A DNA stretch of 64,000 nucleotides from Inonotus obliquus (lineage: Eukaryota; Basidiomycota; Agaricomycetes; Hymenochaetales; Hymenochaetaceae): assembly GCA_032164295.1 (NCBI GenBank), contig JAJHTX010000008.1, positions 310,001-374,000 of the forward strand, given 5' to 3'. Positions 25,632 through 36,763 of the stretch are shown here, one piece after another; position 1 is the stretch's first letter; every line of letters starts with the position of its first letter. Both the position numbers and the translations under genes were made by a program. Under the pieces are notes generated by a model. It was not told where the DNA came from and did not search any database. It saw nothing but the letters and a program-made list of their open reading frames with translations.

Positions 25632-27284
25632 ATGTCTACTGGCTCAACGTCGAACGTCCCTGTAACATGCTCTCGAGCATCTGCTGCCGTTAACCCTACT
25701 CCACCGACGACTCAAGTCATCGTACCTGCTACTCCTCAACCACCGCCACCATCTCCCTCTAACACATCATCTTCATCTTCATCTAACGCATCTACCCCTT
25801 CACCAACGAACCCAATGGCAACGTATACGCCAGTCTTTGTTGTTACGAACATAGACAATAGCGATGTTAACCGCACTTTCGATAAACTCGAAAAGTTGTC
25901 GGGCATTGCAAACTACCAAACGTGGAAATTTAGGATTATATCTGGGCTTGCGGCCCTAGGCTTATCCGATCATCTAAAGTACGAACCAGACCCAAACGAT
26001 GCTGAAGAATATCGAATGAATATGTGCATTTATCATGCCATAATAAGTTCAATTCCAAATCATTTACTTGGAAACTTGCTAACGAAGCAGACGGTCAAAA
26101 CTATTTGGTCAGCTTTAGCTGATAGATACGATATTCAAACAACGGTTACCGACTCTGCTGACATCTCTAAACTATTTACGATACGCGGACACGTTACGGA
26201 ATTTGACAAAACACTCGATAAAGTTCAAGAAAGTTACGCTCAACTCTGCGCACATGGTCATCAACCGGACGATAAAACGTACATCAGCGCTATTAACCTC
26301 GCAACGCCACCTCCTTACAAACGAATTGCACTTATGCTTGAAGACCAAATCAAGTATTTTAATGATACGATAGCTCAAAACCCCGCGCAACACAAAACAT
26401 TATCACCTGAAACACTCATTGTGCAACTACGAGCGGCTTTCGCGTCCTGGAAGTCGCAATACAAGCCTTATCACCCCTCTCCCGGACGAGGCCGAGGATA
26501 CATTAACAGAGGCAGAGGAACCCCTTACGAACGAGGACGAGGACGTGGATATAAAGGATCAAACTTTAACCCGCGTCACACTCCCTATCAAAACCACGAT
26601 CACTCAAACGCTGCACAGCAAAAAGACATGACGAAGGTCAAGTGCTTTAATTGCAACAGGTTCGGTCACTACTCAAAGGACTGCCGATTCCCTCCAACCG
26701 ACGCTACAAAGAATGCACGCACGAAACGAATCGAAAGCGGAAAGTTGACGTTTAACTCGCCTCAAGAAGTTATTAATTTTGTAAATCAACAAAACGAAAA
26801 CAAGAAACAGAAACAACCGATTCCTTCGACATCTACTGCTCATATTGAAGAGGTTAACGTTGCCTCAGTCGAAGAAGTTGACATTGCGATGAAGGAATAC
26901 GATTTCAGTAGTTTTATTGATGAACATTATAAGGAATTGGAAAACAACATTGACGTAAGTAAAGTTTACGCTATACTTGACTCAGGAGCATCAATCCACT
27001 CATCACCACATTTATTCTTAATGCGAAATATTAACAAAAACGCAGTTCCTATAGTAATATCAACGGCGAACGGATCTTTATTATTCACGAATACGACTGG
27101 AGACTTATTTATTCCAATACTGAAAAATGAAAATACAAAAACAGTAAGCATTATACGACTTCAAAATGTTTACTATCACCCACGATTAGCTTTTACGCTA
27201 GTCTCTCAATCTCAATTATGTAAATGTGGATATATATGTATCTTTGAAAATGAACATTGTACTATTTATGATTCAAAAAATTGA
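25632..27284 (+). CDS. copia Gag-protease
   Basis: 550 residues up to a TGA stop. The Ser/Pro/Thr-rich N-terminus (to about residue 65) is followed by a copia-type Gag region starting LEKLSGIANYQTWKFRI. Next come an RGG-rich RNA-binding patch near residue 285, a CCHC zinc knuckle CFNCNRFGHYSKDC near 338-351, and the aspartic protease active site AILDSGASIHSS near 450. The frame continues without shift through the TGA into the Pol ORF, so Gag and Pol differ by a single stop codon. Confidence 0.95.
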   Translation: MSTGSTSNVPVTCSRASAAVNPTPPTTQVIVPATPQPPPPSPSNTSSSSSSNASTPSPTNPMATYTPVFVVTNIDNSDVNRTFDKLEKLSGIANYQTWKFRIISGLAALGLSDHLKYEPDPNDAEEYRMNMCIYHAIISSIPNHLLGNLLTKQTVKTIWSALADRYDIQTTVTDSADISKLFTIRGHVTEFDKTLDKVQESYAQLCAHGHQPDDKTYISAINLATPPPYKRIALMLEDQIKYFNDTIAQNPAQHKTLSPETLIVQLRAAFASWKSQYKPYHPSPGRGRGYINRGRGTPYERGRGRGYKGSNFNPRHTPYQNHDHSNAAQQKDMTKVKCFNCNRFGHYSKDCRFPPTDATKNARTKRIESGKLTFNSPQEVINFVNQQNENKKQKQPIPSTSTAHIEEVNVASVEEVDIAMKEYDFSSFIDEHYKELENNIDVSKVYAILDSGASIHSSPHLFLMRNINKNAVPIVISTANGSLLFTNTTGDLFIPILKNENTKTVSIIRLQNVYYHPRLAFTLVSQSQLCKCGYICIFENEHCTIYDSKN

Positions 27285-27332
27285 TACTGCGGAAAAATTA
27301 AGAAAAATCAAACAAACTTATATCCGATACGA

Positions 27333-30023
27333 ATGCAAATTATTAGAACTCCTGAGAAACAACAAATAAATTCAATCACGTTAGAAGAATTACATAAAAA
27401 ACTCGGACATGTAAGCTACGATTACATAAGAAAATTATTACATGACTCACCAGATATTATCAACACACGTGTTATTGACAATAAAGAAAAACAATGCGAA
27501 GATTGTTTAAAGGCGAACATAAAAAGATCAATAATACCAAAAATAAGACAAAGTTCACTATCTGAGAAATACGGAGATATATTACATATGGATATATGGG
27601 GACCTGCACCAGTAAAAGGATACGGAAATATTGAATATTTATTAACAATAGTAGACGACGCCACACGATGGGCAGAAATGATAATGCTAAAACACAAATC
27701 AGACGGCTATATAAAATACGTAACTTTTACTACAAAATTATTCACGCAATACGGAATAAAAATAAAAGTATTACAAAGTGACAACGATACAGTATTTCTA
27801 TCAAAAGATTTTACAAATTACTTAGAATCACAAGGAACAATACGAAGATTAACAGTACATGATACGCCACAACAAAATGGTGTCGCAGAAAGATTACATC
27901 AAACAATACTAAATCATACGAGAGCAATGATAACTGCAAAACAAATACCAAAACATTTATGGGCATACGTAGCCCAACACGCAGTATTCATTTACAACAG
28001 AACACCAAGGGTAGCAATAGAATATAAAACACCTTTCTTTAAACGATACAATGAAAACTTCAAAATAGATAACTTATATGAAATAGGAAGGAAAATAATA
28101 ATACGGAAAGAAAATACGAATAAATTACAAAATAAAGGAATTGAAGGAATATTTATGGGTTACGACGAGGAAACTAAAGATGGAATATTAACATATCATG
28201 ATGGAAAAATAACTACGGAACGAAATATCCAATTTATCGATTTCAAAGAATCTCAAATTGAAGGGGAGAAAAATACGAGCAGCATAAAAACAAATCAACA
28301 AAATAAAGAACAAAAAGACAACGAAGAAAATATAATTAGAAGATCAGAACGAGAACGAAAACCTACGAAACGATCATTAGGAATAAACTTTACAAAAGAC
28401 GAAGACATATCAATACATTTAACAGAATTTGCTTTTACAAATAATTACAACGACGTACCACAAACGTATCAAGAAGCAATAAAAAGTCCAGATAAAAACA
28501 AATGGATCGAGGCAATGAATAAAGAAATACAATCATTAATAAAACATAATACATGGGAATACGCTTATCCACCACGAAATATACAAAACATTGTCGGATG
28601 CAGATTTGTTTACGCAATAAAATACTTATCAGACGGATCAATAGACAAATACAAAGCACGATTAGTAGCACAAGGATTCAGTCAAAAAGACGGAATAGAT
28701 TTTTATTCAGACGATTTATTTGCACCAGTAACAAGATTATCAACGGCACGATTACTACTAAGCTGGGCAGCAACAAACGACTATGAGATACATCAAATTG
28801 ATGTAAAATCTGCATACCTATATGGAGAATTAAATTCAAACGAAGAAATATATATGAAACCACCACCTGGAAACTTACTAGGTGATATTAACCCAGGACA
28901 AGTATTACGACTAAAGAAAGCATTATACGGATTGAAACAAGCAGGAAGACGATGGTATAAGAAAATACAAGAAATATTAGAAAAATTAGGATTAATAAGA
29001 TCATACTACGATTACGCTGTTTTCTTTCATAAAAAAAGAATGAACAATAAACCTGCATTAATAACGTTTATGCATGTTGATGATATTACGATCATAGGAT
29101 TAGATAATATAATAATACGAGAATTTAAAAAAGAACTAGCTAAATCTGTTGAATTTACAGACGGAAACGAAATCAACTGGTTATTAGGTGTCGAAATAAA
29201 AAGAAACAGAGAAGAGAAAACGATCACGTTACGGCAAAAATCATACATTGAAACAATTCTAAAAAGATTCAATATAGAACCACGAGCTTACAAAACTCCG
29301 ATGACACCAGGGTTAAGATTATTATCAAACAATAATGAAGACGAAATAATAGATCAACAAAAATTCATGAGAATGATAGGAAGTTTACGATACGCTGCAG
29401 ATGCAACACGACCAGACATATCATTTGTCGCTGGACAGTTAGCTAGACATTTACAAAAACCAACAATATTACATCATCAAATGGCTATTCACGCAATTCA
29501 ATACTTACATAATACGAAAGAATATTACTTAACATTAGGCGGCAAAAATGAAATAAACATCAGAGGATTCTGCGACGCAGACGGTGCAAACACTGAAGGA
29601 TACCGGTCAATAAACGGTTACGTATTTCAAATAAAAGATGCATCAATATCATGGTCAAGTAAACGACAAGAACTAGTACCATTATCAGTATACGAAGGAG
29701 AAATCCAAGCTTTAGCACACGCAACGAAAGAAGCTATTTGGATAAAACATTTTTATAACGAAGTATTTGAAGGACACGATAAAGAAATTATACTTTATAG
29801 TGACAATCAAGCAGCCATAAAGACTGTAAAAACGGAAGAAATTACTTATAACATACGAACAAAACATCTTGATAAACGAAAAGAATTTGTAAGATGTTAC
29901 ATTGAAAACAAAACAATTGACGTACGATACGTGCAAACTGAAAATCAACGAGCTGATATATTCACGAAAGCGCTGAACGTTAAACAAGTCAAACATCTCT
30001 CAGACTTATTAAGTCTATCATGA
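27333..30023 (+). CDS. copia Pol: integrase, reverse transcriptase, RNase H
   Basis: 896 codons from the first ATG after the in-frame TGA; the frame is open upstream to that stop. In order: HHCC zinc site (HKKLGH ... CEDC); integrase core with D (DIWGPAP), D (QSDND) and E (NGVAERLHQ) near residues 86, 149 and 185; reverse transcriptase with DVKSAYLYGEL near 489 and catalytic HVDD near 581; RNase H with SVYEGEIQAL and YSDNQAAIKT. All catalytic residues I can check are present. It ends at the TGA inside the polypurine tract. Confidence 0.96.
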   Translation: MQIIRTPEKQQINSITLEELHKKLGHVSYDYIRKLLHDSPDIINTRVIDNKEKQCEDCLKANIKRSIIPKIRQSSLSEKYGDILHMDIWGPAPVKGYGNIEYLLTIVDDATRWAEMIMLKHKSDGYIKYVTFTTKLFTQYGIKIKVLQSDNDTVFLSKDFTNYLESQGTIRRLTVHDTPQQNGVAERLHQTILNHTRAMITAKQIPKHLWAYVAQHAVFIYNRTPRVAIEYKTPFFKRYNENFKIDNLYEIGRKIIIRKENTNKLQNKGIEGIFMGYDEETKDGILTYHDGKITTERNIQFIDFKESQIEGEKNTSSIKTNQQNKEQKDNEENIIRRSERERKPTKRSLGINFTKDEDISIHLTEFAFTNNYNDVPQTYQEAIKSPDKNKWIEAMNKEIQSLIKHNTWEYAYPPRNIQNIVGCRFVYAIKYLSDGSIDKYKARLVAQGFSQKDGIDFYSDDLFAPVTRLSTARLLLSWAATNDYEIHQIDVKSAYLYGELNSNEEIYMKPPPGNLLGDINPGQVLRLKKALYGLKQAGRRWYKKIQEILEKLGLIRSYYDYAVFFHKKRMNNKPALITFMHVDDITIIGLDNIIIREFKKELAKSVEFTDGNEINWLLGVEIKRNREEKTITLRQKSYIETILKRFNIEPRAYKTPMTPGLRLLSNNNEDEIIDQQKFMRMIGSLRYAADATRPDISFVAGQLARHLQKPTILHHQMAIHAIQYLHNTKEYYLTLGGKNEINIRGFCDADGANTEGYRSINGYVFQIKDASISWSSKRQELVPLSVYEGEIQALAHATKEAIWIKHFYNEVFEGHDKEIILYSDNQAAIKTVKTEEITYNIRTKHLDKRKEFVRCYIENKTIDVRYVQTENQRADIFTKALNVKQVKHLSDLLSLS

Positions 30024-30027
30024 GTTT

Positions 30028-30036
30028 GAAGGGGAG
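30028..30036 (+). promoter_or_regulatory. polypurine tract
   Basis: GAAGGGGAG lies immediately before the 3' LTR, in the position where plus-strand DNA synthesis is primed. Confidence 0.9.
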
Positions 30037-30298
30037 TCTTAAGATAATGACTACCTAGTACGGAACAATAGAACGAGAACAATAGGACGAGAACAATAAC
30101 GACGAAAGACAATAAGAACGAATCACATGTGATCACAATAGAACGTGTATTATTAGATTCAAACGGAGCTTAAATTATCTTGTACTTTAGTATATAAGAA
30201 CGGCCTCTGGCAGGCAAAGAATATAACGATTTTGTGAACGTTCTACGCCTCCTGTCTGAGTTCATCTCATTCTCTCTGAGGATTCACTGTGTCTAAAA
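30037..30298 (+). repeat. 3' LTR
   Basis: Direct repeat of 25315-25576 with no difference noticed on reading. It is followed by the target-site copy ATGCG. Confidence 0.95.
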
Positions 30299-30303
30299 AT
30301 GCG

Positions 30304-30848
30304 GGTGTAAGATGTTACAATGAGACGCTTCGATTGAATTTGAAAGAAAGAAGAAAAAATTCAGTTGTGAGGTCATGTGATACTGAACGGATAACCCTCC
30401 AATACTTATACAGTGTAGTGTATCCTGCTAGCACATCTCTTCTTCAACACTTCTTATCAACACGCCGCATAACTCGAATGCTTACAGCGCCGCTCAAAGC
30501 TCAGATCTGAAGGAGATGAGGCTGAGGAGATAGTCTTGCCGGAGCTAGGCTTACATATAGTACACACTGGTCCTCGAGACCAGCTTGTCAGCCAAGTTTA
30601 TGAGAAGCTCCAATGGTTTTGAAGGACCACGAAGCGATGAGCTGGAAGCTCTAGTTATATTACATCACGCAAGATACAAGTACAGGGTCAGGACAACACG
30701 ACGAGGAAATGAAGCAAAATACAAGGTGCGAGGATATAAAATGGAATGCAAGAGCAGAATCTAAGACAAAGAAAAAGATGTTGACGTAGGAAGAGCAGGG
30801 CAATACAAGGATACAATGGCCTCAAACGAGTCCAATGAGCCCTCGCCC
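30304..30848. other. no gene recognised; right flank of retrotransposon
   Basis: Mixed-composition spacer between the copia element and the 3' end of the minus-strand gene at 30849. No motif or splice structure is supported. Confidence 0.5.
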
Positions 30849-33024
30849 TCACAAACCCTCATCATCCCCCATGAAACTGTACTCCGAGGCTTCGCCATCA
30901 CTATGCACGACGAAGTGGCGTGCTGGATTTCCGCACTGGCATGGCGGCAGAGGAAAAGTCCCTTCAGGAGTATGAAGATACTGTGTGGCGTGGTCGGGAA
31001 GGGAAGGAGATGGGGAAGGAGCGCGAGAGCGAGTGAAGAGGTCCCCGCCGTCCGGAACAGCAGCCTCGGATGGAACGGGTGGAGTGCCAGGAGTGCTCTC
31101 GAGTCTAGCCACCGGAGACGCTGGCGATTCGTGTTCCTGAAGCGCGACTTCGTCCAGATCTCGGCAGATCATTCTCCTATAAAAGGACGAAGAAGCTGCG
31201 AGTAATTCCCGAACTACCGGTCCCACCTTCACCTCGCATTTCGAACCATCGACACTACAACCAACCTCGCGCTGGGTCGTGGTTGGACGGAACTCTGCGC
31301 TGGGTGTCGCAGGCGCTATGACTTCCTCTAGGTCGATGTAATCGATCTCCTCGTCTTCGGAAGAAACAGGCTCCGTCTCATCACCTACCGGCACAGAGGT
31401 GTCGAAGCCCTCTAATGGTTCAAGTGGCCGGCGAGGGTGAGGCCATTGGATGGATTGGACGGAAGTCCCGTTTTCGTCTTGGGTACTATCGTCGTCTTCA
31501 TCGGAATGAGGTTCCGGCGCTGGCATCGGCGCTGGCATGGGACCATAAATTGGATCATTCTCCTTATCTGATCCGCCTGGCGACAACGACTCGTCTTGAT
31601 CCAGATAGGGTGAGGATCTCCCCTCCGCCTTGATGATTAACCCACCCACGTGTGAAGGGGGGTTTGCGAAGGGAAAGACCGTCGCATTTGGAATCTGGAG
31701 GGCGGGAAGCATGAAGGGGCTTAGGGGGGGCTCCCTCTTGCATTCGGGCTGCCTTGACGGCGGCTGACGAGGGAAGGGAGATGGCGTCACCTCCTCTTGC
31801 TTCACGACAGCCTCCCGAGGTGTTTCCCGAGGTGTGGGACGCTCCTCCACCACCTTGCATTCCTCTGGAGATGGAGCCCGAGACGGCATGAATGTTGGCT
31901 CCTCGGACTCGCAACTCATTGGCGTGGACGCTCGTGTCAGAGGAACCTGAATTCTGCTCGCCCTTGTCTTCCCAGTCCTTCTGGTAGGACGAGCGGCAGT
32001 AGTCCGACCGCCTCTAGGCTTTCTGGCGGTCTTCTTCTCGGACTCCCCGACCGTGGGATTCTCCACTTTCTGCCTAGTTCGTCTCGTCGTTCGAAGGGAT
32101 GGGCCAGGATCCAATGGCTGCTGCGAAGCATCTCCGACATCGTCGTCCTCGTCTCGCCGACGTTTTGAGCCCGTAGTGGCCTCTTCAGTAGGCGGTAAGT
32201 CGACGGCTTTCGCCTTTCCCTTGTTGCGGCGCACTCGGTTCATCGCTTCGCCAACAGCGTTAGGGTTCGCGGCAGTTTCCGACGCAGCCTTTTCTGTCTT
32301 CCGTCGAATGCGACGGAGAGTGCGTCGTACCGGAGCAGGCTCCAGCTCGTCTTTACCAGATTCCTCCGGTTCGTATTCGTCATCTTCACGACGACGCTTG
32401 GTACCAGCAAGAGCTACTACGGTGCTTTGGGCTCCTTTCTTCTGCTGAGTGGCCCTTCCGGCATCGGCCTTAGCCTTGGCCTTTAGGCCTCGCTTCGTGG
32501 TGGAGCGACCACCTCTGCGAGCCTTCTTGGAGGTCGCACCATCCGTCTTGGGCGATGAAGCTGGAAATTCTGTGAATACGACAGGTAAGATGTAATCATC
32601 TGGAAGGGCTCACCAGCTTTGCTGGGCTTAGTGACATATTCAACCGTGAACTCGAAGGCCAAGCCACACGTCTGGGTGGTGGATTGGACGGCAGCCTGTG
32701 GCTGAGACTCACCTGAGAGGAATGAGGCTTTCAGTTTATAGTTGGGTCAGTTGACTCAGTTGGGTACTTACGTCTCTTGCCTTTGTCATTGCATCGTGGT
32801 TTTGAGTTGGAGGGAGATCCCTCGCCCTCTGTGAAATTTTGCTGTGTATGTGCACCGCTGCCTTTCATGCCTCTACCTCTGGTAGAGACTCGATTCCCAT
32901 TGGCGCCTTGCACAACATTTTCATGGACGGTGGCGTTGGTCTGATTATGAGGATTGGGAGTATGGGAGGTATTCGGGCCACCTCCAGCAGCTGCACGCGC
33001 TCGCGATCTTGTTAACATGGCCAT
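30849..33024 (-). CDS. long disordered, probably nuclear protein of unknown function
   Basis: Exons 33024-32772, 32712-32614 and 32569-30849 join in phase (690 residues). It begins MAMLTRSRARAAAGG. A short ordered-looking strand, GLAFEFTVEYVTKPSKA, falls in exon 2. A long basic region with several likely nuclear-localisation signals follows (KRRREDDEYEPEE, RRTLRRIRRKTEK, TGSKRRRDEDDD, then Arg/Thr-rich). The C-terminal half is acidic and Ser/Pro-rich. The end has QCGNPARHFVVHSDGEASEYSF. I recognise no domain. Composition suggests a chromatin- or transcription-linked protein, but this is inference. Acceptor and donor sites are all GT-AG. Confidence 0.75.
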
Positions 33025-33464
33025 TGCTCTCACAGACAGTGACAATGAAAAGGAGGAACGTGTAGAGATAAGATGTAGAGTGGGGCTTGAAAGCGCTGCG
33101 GTTGAGGATGGAGAAGGTTGTGGTTGGAAGCTGGAAGGAGTGGATAGGCCATCCGCGCCTTTTGAAGCGTGACTGAATGCGCGGTCACGTTACCTTGAAG
33201 CCACACTCCCAGACCCAGAAGAATCTTCTTTTTGATCTCTTTTTGGGTTGGAGGACCGCTTTTTTGGGTCCCGTGCGTTGCGCTTGAACGCTCGGAAACT
33301 ATTTATCTCTTTTCTTGATGAAGGCTCTAACTTCGGAGTTCACTCTATTTTTTTTGTCATCCGTTCTCAATAGAATCTTCAGTAATGGGAATTTTCGTGT
33401 TTTGTCTGACTCGCTCTGGTGAAATTCAACTTGCGCCCAAGTATACCTGGAAAGAATGTACGGA
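33025..33464. other. promoter-side spacer of the disordered nuclear protein
   Basis: No coding frame supported. The spacer ends where the duplicated segment copy 2 begins. Confidence 0.5.
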
Positions 33465-36123
33465 CGGTGGTGGTTGAAAGTAACACGCGTGATACGAGGT
33501 TGTAATTTATGTTACCAGGGCCGCCATCGGCATCCGAGGTCGGCACTCTGTTATCTCCTATTACCCAGCCACCTTGTATCGGAGAAAAGAGTTGTTTACT
33601 CGCTGTTCAGATGGACCAATACGCGACGTCTATACGTACAACAGCCACGATTCAGAGAGGTACACGGGAACCCTAAAGCTGCAGGGTGAGGGAGAGTATT
33701 ACCAAATTTGGATATGATATTGAGGAAGGAAATACGTAATCAAACGTAATCATTATCTAACCGAGACCGAGAAAAAATTTGCACGGACCGGACGGATTAC
33801 AGGATACAACACGCAACAGATGGCTCTAATCGTTGTAGCATCTACCAGATGGCTCAACCAGTGCTCCCCTACCTTGTAGAGCTAGCAACTGGATCCCGGG
33901 GGTCATGGCATCTGACTTATAGGCTTCGAACCCACAGCCAAGACGAGTCGCGGTCTTGCGGTCTTGACACCTCCCTCTCGACTTGCGGCGGCACTGCTTT
34001 CTTAAGTGTATTAGTATTCCGGAGATGTAGAGGACGGAAAGCAGGACAGGATAAGATATAAGCAGAATACACTCTGGATGAATCGCGGTAAGTACTGCAG
34101 CATCCGTTTTTCAGAGACAAGATTTCTCAAATCACATCTCTACGTTGATGGTTCTGTCTCTCGATTTCCTTCTGCACTCATCAGAAACGATCTCGGAGCT
34201 TGTCCAAGAGCCATGGTGAGATCGATCATGATCAAGCAGGAGCTGCGTCCTTTGCGCCTTTGTCTGGTTGGATTCGTGTGCCTAATTTTCTCGAATTCAT
34301 TGGCAGGCTCATTCGCCGCTCCTCTCTCTTGAGGTTGAGTTCAAAGGGCTTCTGCGACATTTTACCTGCCGCCATTTCCCTCTTCACTTCCAACAGTCGA
34401 CACCAGCTCTCAAGACTTGCATGTGGGTCTGCTCCTCTTTCTTCGCCGTTGTTGGATTTCTCGGCTAATGGTGATAGGACTATGGTACAATACATCAATC
34501 ACAGAAGAATGGGCGACAGTGACAGCCCTATGTTTTGACAGGAAGAACTACACCACAGAAGAAGGATGGCGGACTGAAAACAGAACCGGGACTGCACAAA
34601 TACGGAATGGGGATGCATTTTGGACATCGGCAATAGGAAGATAAGATGGAGCTGAATGCGAAGGAATCAGAGATAGGAGTAGGCGACTCAGAGGCACCGA
34701 CGAACGCGAGATACATCACTGCCGTTTGCACCCGGCAGCTATTTCGCTCAGCTGCTCCAGTTTCCACCACGCTTCACGTAGTGTTAGACGTGAATCGGAA
34801 ACTGGCAGCGAACCCTCCATCCATGTTTCTTGTTCTGGATTGGGGTGCATCTCTATCCAATTCGCTGCATGAATGAGACAGTCTATGCACGATACGTCCG
34901 GTACCGGTCCTCCTGCATAAGCGTATGGTAGCTGCTGACGAGGGCGCCTTCTCGTTTCCTCCTGAGTACTCAAATACTCGGTTTCCGAAATATCTTCATC
35001 GTCCAAGTACAGTTCGTCCCGTTTGCGCTTCAGCCCTCGTTGGGTCGTCACACGTTGAGGATCATCTGGATTCCTGTCCATGGCAATCCTTTCTTTAGCA
35101 CTAGTGCACTTTTCCTGAGATAGTGCGACTGCCTTTGGTGTTGGATGCTTCTCTCGAGCTGACCGTCTCAAAGCTCGTTGGGACTCTCGAGGCGTCACTG
35201 CGTTACCTTCCGCTTCTCTCGTCACCTCGTTCGCATCTTGCGGCGACACTTCCAGCGTATCTGCTTTATTTTTATCCGTTTCGCTGCTACGCAGAGGGGT
35301 GGACCTTTGCCTAGGAGTTTCCTTGCGTTTTCTGTGGGTCCACCCGTTCCCGCGCCTTCTGTGCGACCGAACTTTTGTGCCTGCGGAGTCGAGAAACCCT
35401 ATAAGCACTCCATTGCCAGTCGCGATGTGGGAAAGGATATGATTTCTTTAGCTCTCACCTTCATTCTGTGTTTCTTCATCTCTTCCTGAACCTAGAGCCT
35501 TTGTGGCTCGTCTATCAGGTGACTTCGTTTCGCCTGGGAGAAAGGCTTCATAACCATGACCGGTGCTTTAAACTTACACACTCACTGTTTGATCCTATGC
35601 CATCATGACAGTGGGTACTCCCCGCTGGAATAGCCTCATCCGAGCGATCTATGGGGGAGCTGTTATCTTTGGGGATGTTTGTTTCATGGGCACCGTCGGT
35701 TTCTACGCCAATGTTTTGAGCAGAGGTGTCAACACTGGCGGAGCCCTGAGGCTCTTTCTCAAAGACGGCGATGTCTCCTGATGTCTCGAAGCCACTCGGT
35801 AAGACCAAGTCGGTTGTGTTTCCTCCAGAGTTGGAGCTCACCCTGGCAAGTGCTCGACGTGTCTTTACCATATTCGATGAACAGTGTGCTGTGGGTTGAT
35901 AATGCTGTGGGTTGATGTTGCGATGGAAGATAGTGGAGGGGGGTGTACTGCTTCAGCTGGGACGACTGTGGGTAGTTGTAGTTGGGATGAACGATGTGGA
36001 CGAACAGTTGGGCCTTTTGAAGTGTGCTTTTACCGGCCACAAGATGCGTTTCAAGCTCCGCTTCAGCTTTGGCACATTGTTCCCACGCTGTGTCTGAATT
36101 ATTTTTTCGGATTTAGAATTATT
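33465..36123. repeat. segmental duplication, copy 2 (2.7 kb)
   Basis: Same orientation and order as 18180-20870; the offset is 15.3 kb at the left edge. It differs by substitutions and indels, for example a 24-bp-scale gap near 34500 relative to copy 1. The embedded three-exon gene is intact in both copies, while reading frames in the left 1.3 kb are not conserved. Confidence 0.85.
34716..35871 (-). CDS. lineage-specific protein of unknown function, copy 2
   Basis: Exons 35871-35586, 35533-35459 and 35380-34716 have the same boundaries and phases as copy 1 and give 341 residues. It begins MVKTRRALARVSSNSGG and ends LEQLSEIAAGCKRQ. Most differences from copy 1 are single-residue substitutions; the EKCTSAE doubling is absent, and the following stretch is CTSAKERIAMDRNPDD. 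Retention of splice sites and frame in two diverged copies argues that the gene is or was under selection. No known domain is visible. Basic clusters (HRKRKET, KRKRDELYL) suggest nuclear location. Confidence 0.65.
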
Positions 36124-36763
36124 TACCATTTTGTTCCTCTCCAAGCTATGCGAATGCGAATATTTAGTGGAGTTGGTATAACTCGTATTGCCTCTTACTT
36201 GAACCTGCTGCATTCTCCTCTCAAACAGTGGAAGTAGTAGATTGAAATGTACACCAAAAATGACAAAGAAAGATAGGATTTCGGTCCTTCACAGATGTTA
36301 AGTGTAGATACGCTAAGACCTTACCAACGGTACCCGTGGGGGAACTCTTGCTGTTGGTCAGAAGCGTTAGATATCTGTTGGAGTATGACGGAATCTGTTT
36401 CCGGTCAGCCTGGCCCTTTCCTCTCAGTAGTCAATGCCACTTCAACCTCTTTACCCGCGACTGAGGCGAGCCCTTTCACGCATCTCCACGACTGATGATT
36501 CTTTACAGAACCAACTAGGCTCAATGATAGTGGAACCTTGGCGGCAATTGCATTGAGTTTGCATGAATGAAATTCATACCTTGATACGAATGCATTTTCA
36601 TCAAGGGATGGTAGTACACCGTCTGTTTGGGATCGAGGTAGCTACTCCGTAATTAATTCATTGATTCACTCAACTGCTTGACTCAGACTTTGCCGTAGCT
36701 GGCAGCCCTGCCATTCAAGTGTGTATATGTACATGTAATAACAGGAACTACGAGCCTGCAGAG
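36124..36763. other. no gene recognised
   Basis: Spacer between the duplicated segment and the lectin-like relic. A 66-codon plus-strand frame at 36295 has no recognisable feature. Confidence 0.5.

Larger units (their letters stand above)
25315..30298 (+). mobile_element. Ty1/copia LTR retrotransposon, complete, 4984 bp
   Basis: Two 262-bp LTRs (25315-25576, 30037-30298) read as identical by eye, which implies a very recent insertion. The 5-bp target-site duplication ATGCG stands at 25310-25314 and 30299-30303. Between the LTRs are a primer-binding site, a Gag-protease ORF, a Pol ORF ordered integrase-RT-RNase H (the copia order) and a polypurine tract. Codon use is far more A-rich than in the neighbouring genes. 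The LTR ends TC...AA are not the usual TG...CA. Confidence 0.97.

Noticed and set aside
33900..33960. tRNA-like B box (GGTTCGAAGCC on the minus strand) in the duplicated segment
   Set aside because: No matching A box at the right distance, no cloverleaf, and copy 1 has a changed base in the box; neither a tRNA gene nor a SINE is supported.
34229..34332. Short secreted-peptide-like frame (MIKQELRPLRLCLVGFVCLI) in copy 2
   Set aside because: It looks like a signal peptide, but copy 1 does not preserve the frame and there is no mature part.
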